NCBI RefSeq assembly: GCF_001955655.1
Contig: NZ_MSPW01000005.1
Span: 1 to 64,000 of the forward strand
Direction: 5' to 3'
DNA: 64,000 nt
Origin: Viridibacillus arenosi
GTDB lineage: Bacteria; Bacillota; Bacilli; Bacillales_A; Planococcaceae
The position numbers and the translations under genes were made by a program. The notes beneath the pieces are model-generated. The model made no database searches and was not told the DNA's origin. It worked only from the letters and a program-made list of their open reading frames with translations. Below are positions 17,852-24,406 of the stretch, piece by piece (the first letter of the stretch is position 1; each line of letters begins with the position of its first letter).

Positions 17852-19048
17852 ATGAATACAAATAAAAAATTTTCCGATCGTTTTGACTGGACGCTCGCTT
17901 TTATAATGCTCCTATTTTGTATTATCAGTATAATAGCTATCTCTTCAGCTCAAACTTCTGGTCAATATGCAGCAAACTTTGTAACTAAACAATTATTTTG
18001 GTATTTTATCGGTGGATGTATTATTAGTGCGATGATGTATTTTGAACCCGACCAGTACAAGAAAATGTCCTGGTATTTATATGGAGCCGGAATTTTCCTT
18101 TTAGCTCTATTATTGATTGCCCCTGGTGGAGAAGGTCAAATTGCCGAACCCAGAAATGGTGCAAAAAGTTGGTTCCATTTACCTGTAGGTGATATTCAGC
18201 CTTCCGAATTTATGAAAACATTTTTCATACTCGCACTCGCCCGAATGGTTAGTAAGCATCATGAAAAATACTCTATGAGATCTTTAAAAACAGATTTCAT
18301 GTTATTGGGTAAAATTTTTGGCGTATTATTAATTCCATTAGCATTTATTATGAAACAGCCTGATTTAGGTTCTGCACTCGTATTCTTTGCTATTACTGCT
18401 GCAACTGTAATTGTAGCAGGGATTTCTTGGAAAATAATTTTACCTATAGCAGGTAGTGCAGCAGCTTTAGGGGCAGGTTTATTATGGATGGCCCTTTATA
18501 TGCAAGACTTCCTACAACACACATTGGGTTTCAGCCCTTATCAATTTGCTCGAATCTATTCTTGGCTAGACCCTTATTCCTATGCTTCTAGTGATGGCTA
18601 TCACTTAATTTCATCCTTAAACGCCATTGGCTCAGGTGAGATTTTCGGAAAGGGTTTCCAAGGTCGTGAAGTATATGTTCCTGAAAACCACACAGACTTT
18701 GTCTTTAGTGTAATCGGTGAAGAGTACGGCTTTATAGGAGCGAGCGTCGTTATTTGTTTATTCTTTTTCCTTATCTTCCATTTAACAAAGTTAACTTTGC
18801 AAATGAAAGACCCATTCTGTACATATGTTTGTGCTGGGATTATAGCGATGATAACATTCCACGTATTAGAAAACATCGGTATGACAATTCAGTTACTACC
18901 TATTACAGGTATTCCATTACCATTCATCAGTTACGGTGGTAGCTCAATGATGGGAAATGCACTGGCATTAGGTCTAGTATTCAGTATGAAATTCCATCAC
19001 CGTACTTATATGTTCGGAAATCATGATGAGGATGAAGAGTTTTTATAA
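17852..19048 (+). CDS. FtsW/RodA/SpoVE-family peptidoglycan polymerase (RodA-like)
   Basis: A 398-aa SEDS-family membrane protein with about ten transmembrane segments. Family features: GAKSWFHLPVGDIQPSEFMK in the periplasmic-side loop, KQPDLGSALVF, the long extracellular loop with AIGSGEIFGKGFQGREVYVPENHTDFVFSVIGEE, and the C-terminal ITGIPLPFISYGGSSM. SEDS proteins polymerise glycan strands together with a class B PBP. The sequence is closer to RodA than to FtsW in my reading, but the subfamily is not certain. It stands alone with its own terminator. Confidence 0.9.
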   Translation: MNTNKKFSDRFDWTLAFIMLLFCIISIIAISSAQTSGQYAANFVTKQLFWYFIGGCIISAMMYFEPDQYKKMSWYLYGAGIFLLALLLIAPGGEGQIAEPRNGAKSWFHLPVGDIQPSEFMKTFFILALARMVSKHHEKYSMRSLKTDFMLLGKIFGVLLIPLAFIMKQPDLGSALVFFAITAATVIVAGISWKIILPIAGSAAALGAGLLWMALYMQDFLQHTLGFSPYQFARIYSWLDPYSYASSDGYHLISSLNAIGSGEIFGKGFQGREVYVPENHTDFVFSVIGEEYGFIGASVVICLFFFLIFHLTKLTLQMKDPFCTYVCAGIIAMITFHVLENIGMTIQLLPITGIPLPFISYGGSSMMGNALALGLVFSMKFHHRTYMFGNHDEDEEFL

Positions 19049-19055
19049 TAATAGT

Positions 19056-19090
19056 AAAGCCCAGAGAAATTTTTTTCTCTGGGCTTTTTT
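19056..19090 (+). terminator. Terminator after the ftsW/rodA-like gene
   Basis: AAAGCCCAGAGAA and complement around a T-rich loop, ending GGGCTTTTTT. Confidence 0.92.
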
Positions 19091-19096
19091 GCAAAT

Positions 19097-19125
19097 AAAA
19101 AAACTTCGACATCGTATAGTCGAAG
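19097..19125 (-). terminator. Terminator of the 45-aa gene
   Basis: Minus-strand hairpin CTTCGAC-tatacgat-GTCGAAG followed by seven Ts, 10 bases after the small-gene stop codon. Confidence 0.88.
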
Positions 19126-19134
19126 CGGAGCATG

Positions 19135-19272
19135 TTAGTTTTGTGTTTGTGGTGATTGTTTTGGTGGTGCTATTGCTTTAAGTAATTCCAAGCGTGATTT
19201 TGTAGTCGTTGCTTTAACGCCAAGCTTTGATAAGTTAGAAACAATTTTAGTCAAATCTACTTCTCTTCCCAT
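19135..19272 (-). CDS. Small 45-aa protein, unknown function
   Basis: A complete small gene: GAGGTGGAAAGT then ATG, 45 codons, TAA, then an efficient terminator. The product begins MGREVDLTKIVSNLSKLGVK, continues with a Thr/Lys/Leu segment and ends APPKQSPQTQN. It is soluble, with a probable N-terminal helix and an unstructured proline/glutamine tail. No function is recognised. An extended -10 element (TGTTATAAT, minus strand, centred near 19372) lies about 95 bases upstream, so it appears to be an independent transcription unit. Confidence 0.7.
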   Translation of the reverse strand: MGREVDLTKIVSNLSKLGVKATTTKSRLELLKAIAPPKQSPQTQN

Positions 19273-19547
19273 ACTTTCCACCTCTTCTTTTCTTTGTATT
19301 TAAGACGCAGTGTCCCATAAAAGGTTTCAACTACATCATACCCACTAATTAAGTATTTCATGCTTATTATTATAACATTTTTTCGCCATCTGATACGTTT
19401 CAATATTGTTACATATATTAAGCGGAAGTAAATCATACTACACGATAAGCCTCATTGACAATGGTATTTTCAAAATATTTATGCTACTTACTACTCTTTA
19501 GTTCCCTTGAACAGCAATATTTAAACAAGGTATTCAAATCATTAATT
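19273..19547. other. Spacer between the 45-aa gene and csoR
   Basis: About 275 bases without a gene. It contains the likely minus-strand promoter of the small gene (TGTTATAAT, 19369-19377) and otherwise AT-rich sequence in which I see no repeat or strong structure. Confidence 0.5.
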
Positions 19548-19576
19548 TTGAATACCCCCCTATAGTATGATAAAAT
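19548..19576 (+). promoter_or_regulatory. csoR-copZ promoter with CsoR-type operator
   Basis: TTGAAT (19548-19553), 17 bases, TAAAAT (19571-19576). The spacer carries ATACCCCCCTATAGTAT (19552-19568), an inverted ATAC/GTAT pair with a C-rich core like the CsoR operators in front of Bacillus copZ. Apo-CsoR would cover the promoter and copper would release it. Confidence 0.75.
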
Positions 19577-19603
19577 AATTTCATCAAACGTAGGAGGAAC
19601 AAA

Positions 19604-19912
19604 ATGACGAACGAATGTCACGATAACTCTTGTCGTAAAAGTCACCATCCAGAGCAAGTAAAAAAAGATTTAATCACTCGACTAAATCGCGCCGAAGGTC
19701 AAATTCGCGGTATTAAGGGCATGGTCGAAAAGGATGTTTACTGTGACGATATCATCACACAACTATCCGCAACACAATCAGCTTTAAATAGTGTCGCAAA
19801 AGTGCTCTTAAACGGACACTTAAAAGGCTGTGTAAAGGACAGACTAGCTGAAGGTGATGATGAAGTATTAGATGAGCTTATCACCACTATACAAAAATTA
19901 ATGAGAAAATAA
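19604..19912 (+). CDS. csoR: Copper-sensing transcriptional repressor CsoR
   Basis: A 102-aa all-helical DUF156 repressor. The Cu(I) ligands of the family are visible: C47 in VYCDD, then H72 and C76 in GHLKGC. The N terminus also has cysteines (C5, C10) and a His pair, which are not part of the known site. Without copper it represses; Cu(I) binding releases DNA. The gene has a strong TAGGAGG ribosome site. copZ begins 12 bases after its stop codon, so the two form one operon under the CsoR-type operator. Confidence 0.95.
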   Translation: MTNECHDNSCRKSHHPEQVKKDLITRLNRAEGQIRGIKGMVEKDVYCDDIITQLSATQSALNSVAKVLLNGHLKGCVKDRLAEGDDEVLDELITTIQKLMRK

Positions 19913-19924
19913 GGAGTGTTTGAT

Positions 19925-20152
19925 ATGGCAGAAACAATTCAATTAAACGTAGAAGGTATGTCTTGTGGTCATTGTGTAAAAGCTATCGAAACTGGCGTTA
20001 GTGAGCTTGCTGGTGTAGATGCTATATCAGTAAATCTTCAAGAAAGCACAGTAGATGTGGCTTATGATAATACAAAATTGGATAAAACAGACATTTCAAG
20101 AGCTATTGAAGAAGCAGGATATGCCGTAAAGGGCTTAGTAGATCCTTCATAA
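19925..20152 (+). CDS. copZ: Copper chaperone CopZ
   Basis: A 75-aa heavy-metal-associated domain protein with the Cu(I) site GMSCGHC (C14 and C17). It carries cytosolic copper, normally to the P-type ATPase CopA. The start ATG follows AAGGAG at 8 bases. In B. subtilis copZ is followed by copA; here a terminator and then an MFS gene follow, and the only P-type ATPase in the window (45 kb) is of the Cd/Zn type, so CopA must lie elsewhere or be absent. Confidence 0.93.
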   Translation: MAETIQLNVEGMSCGHCVKAIETGVSELAGVDAISVNLQESTVDVAYDNTKLDKTDISRAIEEAGYAVKGLVDPS

Positions 20153-20182
20153 ATATCTTAATGATTTTAAAACACGCACAAA

Positions 20183-20209
20183 ACAACTGCTACTAGCAGT
20201 TGTTTTTTT
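20183..20209 (+). terminator. Terminator after copZ
   Basis: ACAACTGCT-act-AGCAGTTGT followed by Ts. Confidence 0.92.
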
Positions 20210-20212
20210 ATG

Positions 20213-20495
20213 TTCATGGAGAATCTTTTTTATTCATATACCCACAAATCATCACAAAATACTCAGTCTTATCACATTATGATAAAAAGGAAATTGCTCA
20301 ACCGCAAAAGGTCATCGTGTCACGATGGTTGTCTCATTATTCTTCATGCTTGCAACCAGGAAAACTATAAATTTGGTGTAATGAGCTTTCGTTTCGACAC
20401 AATCAAACGCTCATTTATTTTATCTCTGATAGTTGTTTCTAATTTTATACAGCGTTAAAATGAACATACTTATGTTTATAGAAAGCAGGGATTAT
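20213..20495 (+). promoter_or_regulatory. Structured leader of the MFS gene, candidate ribosome-mediated attenuator
   Basis: Nearly 280 bases with dense alternative pairing. CATCGT-gtc-ACGATG (20313-20327) is flanked by CAACC (20299) and GGTTG (20327). GGTTG can instead pair with a second CAACC (20353). AATGAG (20380-20385) can pair with CTCATT at 20333 (antiterminator) or with CTCATT at 20410 (terminator-like stem AATGAGC..GTTT/AAAC-GCTCATT followed by TATTTTATCT). An 18-codon frame (ATG 20325, TAA 20379, MVVSLFFMLATRKTINLV) ends on the 5' arm of the terminator stem. This is the arrangement of leaders that sense stalled ribosomes, as in bmrB-bmrCD. The short frame has only a distant AAAAGG ribosome site. 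Confidence 0.45.
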
Positions 20496-21659
20496 ATGAA
20501 AAAATCCATCCTATTATTAATGTCCGTACAGTTTTTCGTTTATTTAGGATTTGGTTTAATCATTCCTATTTTGCCTGAAGTTGTTGTACAACAAGGCTTT
20601 AACAAAATGCATGTAGGTGGATTATTAACAGTCTATTCTTTAGCAAGCTTCTTCACAGCGCCTCTTTGGGGTATGTTATCAGATAAAATGGGTCGTAAAA
20701 AATTAATTTTAGTGGGGCTTCTTGGCTTCTGCACAAGTTTCTTATTAATTTCGCTCTTTATCGATTCACTTACAATGCTCTATGTTTCCCGCGTTGTCGG
20801 TGGACTATTCTCTGGAGCACTTTATACGGCTGTCACAGGTTTTATAGGTGACATGTCTACAGAGGAAAATCGCAATAAGTACATGGGCTTCATGGGGATG
20901 TCAATCGGTTTAGGCTTCATCTTCGGTCCAGCTATAGGTGGATTACTTGGTCATTATAGCCTGAGCTTACCATTTACAGCCTCAGCCATTTTAATCTTCC
21001 TATTATTCATTTATGCAAGTATTGTGTTAGTAGAGCCTGAACGACTTGGTGAAGCTAATAAACGAGCAATTGTTCCAAAAGGGGCTTCTACTCTTTTCAA
21101 ATATCGAGTGCGATACTTATTCCTATTTTCATTCGTTGTAACATTTTTACTTGCTGGTGTTGAGTCTACTCTCCAATTATTCCAAATGGATAAAATCAAC
21201 ATCACTTCTGCTCAACTTGGGTCACTATTCTTATTTAGCGGCTTTGTGGATTTCTTAGTCCAAGGCGGTCTTGTTCGTCGTATTAAAGACGGATCTGAAG
21301 CTAAATGGTTAATGATCGCTCAAATTATTACAGCATGCGGTTTATTACTATTTCCTTTTACAACAAGCCTTGCTTTCGCAGGTTTTGCACTATGCGTCTT
21401 TACAGCAGGTAACGCTTTAGCAAGAACATTAACAGTTTCGTTAACATCAAAAGAATCTGGCGGTAAATACGGAACAGCAGCTGGCATAACATATTCAATG
21501 GATAATATGGGGCGTATTATCGGCCCTCTATTCTTCACTTGGGTTTTCACAATGCAAGCGAACTCAACATACTTTATTTCCGCTTCACTGGCAGTAGTAA
21601 GTATTCTAGTCATCTTGCTGTTCAAATCAGCTAAAAAGACATTACGTATTTCAGAATAA
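20496..21659 (+). CDS. MFS multidrug efflux transporter
   Basis: A 387-aa, 12-TM major facilitator of the DHA1 drug:H+ antiporter group (Bmr/NorA/TetA-like). Conserved motif A appears as GMLSDKMGRKK in the first cytoplasmic loop, motif C-like glycines as GFIFGPAIGG in TM5. The start ATG (MKKSILLLMSVQFF) follows GCAGGGATT; in-frame codons upstream lack a ribosome site. It stands alone behind a structured leader and ends in a terminator shared with the convergent gene. Substrates cannot be read from sequence; the leader suggests a ribosome-targeting drug (inference). Confidence 0.88.
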   Translation: MKKSILLLMSVQFFVYLGFGLIIPILPEVVVQQGFNKMHVGGLLTVYSLASFFTAPLWGMLSDKMGRKKLILVGLLGFCTSFLLISLFIDSLTMLYVSRVVGGLFSGALYTAVTGFIGDMSTEENRNKYMGFMGMSIGLGFIFGPAIGGLLGHYSLSLPFTASAILIFLLFIYASIVLVEPERLGEANKRAIVPKGASTLFKYRVRYLFLFSFVVTFLLAGVESTLQLFQMDKINITSAQLGSLFLFSGFVDFLVQGGLVRRIKDGSEAKWLMIAQIITACGLLLFPFTTSLAFAGFALCVFTAGNALARTLTVSLTSKESGGKYGTAAGITYSMDNMGRIIGPLFFTWVFTMQANSTYFISASLAVVSILVILLFKSAKKTLRISE

Positions 21660-21663
21660 AAGC

Positions 21664-21699
21664 AAAAATCCAGTAACCATTATGGTTGCTGGATTTTTT
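21664..21699. terminator. Bidirectional terminator between two convergent MFS genes
   Basis: AAAAATCCAG-AACC-attat-GGTT-CTGGATTTTTT with A and T tracts at the two ends. It contains the last codons of the leftward gene. Confidence 0.88.
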
Positions 21700-22984
21700 C
21701 TGTAAATTTTATTGAGTTTGTAACTTTTGCCAATTCCGGATACGCTTCTTTCAATACAGATGATCTCAACATATAAAGCGTAATAACAATAAGAGTACTA
21801 CTTGATCCAAGCAAGATCCACTGTGCAGGGAGTTTATCAAATAACACCCCAAATAGCATCGTTCCAAGTGGCATCATAGCCATCGCCATTGTCTCCAGAA
21901 TACCGAATACTCTACCGCGATATTCTTCCTCTACTTCCGTTTGCATCATGACGCCAATTGGTGTATTTGTAAATACTCCAAATACTGAAAAGCTTATAAA
22001 AATAGCTATATAAAAAATAACTATCAAAATATACGAAAACTCTATCCAAAGTGGAATAGTCATTAAACCTAAAGATATTGCCATTAATAATATAAATCGT
22101 TTTGAAAATAATAAAGGATATTTTACTTGCTTTCTTGTCGCAAAATAAATAGAAGCTATAAGCATCCCAACTGCACCTGATGCCTCAATAATTCCGATAT
22201 GCCGTGAATTCACATGTAATAATTCAACTAACACATAAGTTCCACCTACGTTCAAAGCCGAGAAGAAAAAGTTAATCCATAACGCGACCCATATAATAAT
22301 TGAGACGACACGCTTTGTTTTTAAATATCTAAACCCTTCTTTAAAGCTTTGTAAAAAGTTCTCTTTATCTCCATCACTTTTACCTTCTTTTTTTGAATAC
22401 AATTTAAAATCCATTGTTGCTTCGAGTAAAAAAGCTGTAGCGTATGCTGCCATATGAATTATTAAGAATACTTCTATCGAAACAAAACCATACATCATAC
22501 CACCAAGAGCAGGACCACCAATTGCCGCTACCGATAATGAAGCTTGATTAAATGATGTAGCTTTTTGCAAACGTTCTCCATCAACTAAATTTGCAATAGA
22601 AGAAGAAAATGTAATACCTATAAATGTTGAAGTGATTGAATAAATTGCTGTTGTAATATAGATCGCAGTTACTGACATCCCGAATATAGATGAATACGTA
22701 AGGAGTCCACCCATAGTTAATACGGTACAAGCTTGTGCAATTAATATGATAGGTTTCTTCGAATATTTGTCTGCCATCATACCTGCAATTGGTGCTAACA
22801 AAGTTCTAGGGACAATGGAACAAATCATATTCACAGCAAAAGAAGTCGCTGATCCCGTCATCGCTAAAATATATAAACTAATACCAAACCCCAATACATT
22901 TGAACCCAATGAAGAAATCATTTTACTAATCGTAAAAGTCCATAAATGATAAGTCGCTTTCTTTAACTTTAACGCTTCATCCAA
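21680..22984 (-). CDS. MFS transporter of the macrolide-efflux/EntS type
   Basis: A 434-aa, 12-TM transporter of the MFS_3-like group (Mef and enterobactin-exporter relatives). Motif A-like segment GMMADKYSKKP lies after TM2, and SSSIANLVDGERLQKATSFNQASLSVAAIGGPALGG covers the conserved TM4-5 region. TTG start with GGAGATGG upstream. It is divergent from the XRE-TPR regulator; its promoter (TTGCAA-18-TATTAT) overlaps two of three palindromes in the shared spacer, so that regulator most likely controls it. Substrate unknown; a drug or peptide is plausible. Confidence 0.85.
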   Translation of the reverse strand: MDEALKLKKATYHLWTFTISKMISSLGSNVLGFGISLYILAMTGSATSFAVNMICSIVPRTLLAPIAGMMADKYSKKPIILIAQACTVLTMGGLLTYSSIFGMSVTAIYITTAIYSITSTFIGITFSSSIANLVDGERLQKATSFNQASLSVAAIGGPALGGMMYGFVSIEVFLIIHMAAYATAFLLEATMDFKLYSKKEGKSDGDKENFLQSFKEGFRYLKTKRVVSIIIWVALWINFFFSALNVGGTYVLVELLHVNSRHIGIIEASGAVGMLIASIYFATRKQVKYPLLFSKRFILLMAISLGLMTIPLWIEFSYILIVIFYIAIFISFSVFGVFTNTPIGVMMQTEVEEEYRGRVFGILETMAMAMMPLGTMLFGVLFDKLPAQWILLGSSSTLIVITLYMLRSSVLKEAYPELAKVTNSIKFTEKIQQP

Positions 22985-23002
22985 TTGCCATCTCCACCTT
23001 CA

Positions 23003-23037
23003 GTTTAATTTAATTGAAATGTTTAATTTAATTAAAC
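23003..23037. promoter_or_regulatory. Two operator copies at the MFS promoter
   Basis: GTTTAATTTAATTGAAA (23003-23019) and the near-perfect palindrome GTTTAATTTAATTAAAC (23021-23037), starts 18 bases apart, so they sit on nearly the same face of the helix. They cover the expected start site of the leftward MFS gene, whose promoter on the minus strand is TTGCAA (23069-23064), 18 bases, TATTAT (23045-23040). Confidence 0.7.
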
Positions 23038-23053
23038 AAATAATACCATGTAC

Positions 23054-23092
23054 TTGACTTCCGTTGCAAGCTAAAGTTTAATATAATTAAAC
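23054..23092 (+). promoter_or_regulatory. Promoter of the XRE-TPR gene with third operator copy
   Basis: TTGACT (23054-23059), 17 bases, TTTAAT (23077-23082). The palindrome GTTTAATATAATTAAAC (23076-23092) overlaps the -10 element, so binding would block the regulator's own transcription as well as that of the divergent exporter. Confidence 0.7.
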
Positions 23093-23117
23093 TAATTCAA
23101 AATAGTGAGGTGTCTGT

Positions 23118-24359
23118 ATGGAAACTCTCGGAACGCGAATACGTAAAATTCGCAAAGAGCGAAAGCTAACATTAGCCGAGCTAGCAGGCGACCGTTTAAC
23201 AAAAGGTATGCTTAGTCTAATTGAAAATGATAAAGCCAATCCTTCTATGGATAGCTTGGCATATATTGCAGAACAGCTTGAGATTGAAGTAAGTGAATTA
23301 TTAGAGGAAGTAAGCACATCAGAATTACGCGAGTTACTTGAGAAAGTGAAAAGTATCAAGGTCCCTAAGCTGTTAGAAGCAATTGATCCTCAACTTGAAA
23401 GATTACAACTAATCGAGCCTTATATAGACAGACTCCCGATTAGTTACGAAGCAGGACAACTCTTAGTGTTATATGCTGAAGCCAAATACGATGTAGAGAA
23501 GCAACATTGGGAAGAACCATTAGATCGTGCTATCCACACCTTCAAAAAGATGAACTTAATGAACGATTGGCTACGTGCCTTTATTTTAAAATCATCTGCT
23601 GTGTTCATTAATCATAATTACGAAGAATCGTTAAATATTTTACTAGCGGCAAAAAAAGACATGGAATTGAATCACTATGTAATAGATGAACTACCAAATC
23701 TTGATTTACTTTATATGATAGCTGTTGAATACTTGGCTATCGGGATGGATGAAGAAGGTTTTGGAGTCATGAACGAAGCCATCAAACTATCGAAGGAAGC
23801 ACGTATTTTCTATCGCATCGATGACCTTTATCGATTAGCCGCGTTCAAAGAAATGATGTATGGTAACGAACAAGACTTACAATATTATTTGAAAAAGCTC
23901 TCTCAATATGCTGACTTTACAGACGATGTCACAACAAAAGGTTTTATCCTCTTCGCGAAAGCCCATTTCTATAACAGTTTTTTAAAAGATTATGAAAAAG
24001 GAAATGAATTTGCTGAGCAATTCTACAACTTTGACGCAGGCGAAGGAAATAAAACAATGGCCTTTTACTATATTGAAAAAGGTAAATCATTATTCGGGAT
24101 GAAGCGTTATTCTGAAGCACTTGAAGCATTTGAACAAATCGATGGGTTTCCTAAAATTCACCACCCATATGATTTATCTATGCAAAATGAATTACATGCT
24201 TATAAAGCTTTATGCTATGAGCAACAAGGTCAATTAGCAAAAGCTTTAGAGGAAGCTAAAATCGGTGTTGATATAGTCGAACATTTTATCGATACACCTT
24301 ATAAGCAATTTATAAATAACACATATGAAAAGCTAAAAAAGAAAGCAGATGGGCGTTAG
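23118..24359 (+). CDS. XRE-family regulator with C-terminal TPR domain
   Basis: A 413-aa protein. Residues 1-70 form a Cro/C1-type helix-turn-helix (TRIRKIRKERKLTLAELAG, KGMLSLIENDKANPSMDSLAYIAEQLEIEVSELL). The rest is helical repeat sequence of TPR type, for example YIEKGKSLFGMKRYSEALEAFEQIDGF and ELHAYKALCYEQQGQLAKALEEAKIGV. This is the architecture of the RNPP/PlcR/Rgg group and of the regulators of some drug exporters. Divergent from an MFS exporter with three palindromic sites between. No small pheromone gene is visible next to it, so the ligand may be the exporter's substrate (inference). Confidence 0.85.
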   Translation: METLGTRIRKIRKERKLTLAELAGDRLTKGMLSLIENDKANPSMDSLAYIAEQLEIEVSELLEEVSTSELRELLEKVKSIKVPKLLEAIDPQLERLQLIEPYIDRLPISYEAGQLLVLYAEAKYDVEKQHWEEPLDRAIHTFKKMNLMNDWLRAFILKSSAVFINHNYEESLNILLAAKKDMELNHYVIDELPNLDLLYMIAVEYLAIGMDEEGFGVMNEAIKLSKEARIFYRIDDLYRLAAFKEMMYGNEQDLQYYLKKLSQYADFTDDVTTKGFILFAKAHFYNSFLKDYEKGNEFAEQFYNFDAGEGNKTMAFYYIEKGKSLFGMKRYSEALEAFEQIDGFPKIHHPYDLSMQNELHAYKALCYEQQGQLAKALEEAKIGVDIVEHFIDTPYKQFINNTYEKLKKKADGR

Positions 24360-24375
24360 CGCCATCTGCTTTTTA
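24342..24375 (+). terminator. Terminator overlapping the end of the XRE gene
   Basis: AAAGCAGATG and complement CATCTGCTTTTT around a GC-rich loop; the stop codon lies in the loop. The A tract on the left side makes it a possible terminator for the convergent gene too. Confidence 0.85.
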
Positions 24376-24406
24376 GTTTCCTTTTTCATCAGCTATACAA
24401 GCCTAT

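Noticed and set aside
20210-20458. 82-codon rightward frame in the leader of the MFS gene
   Set aside because: It begins inside the copZ terminator and has no family resemblance; RNA structure explains the region better.
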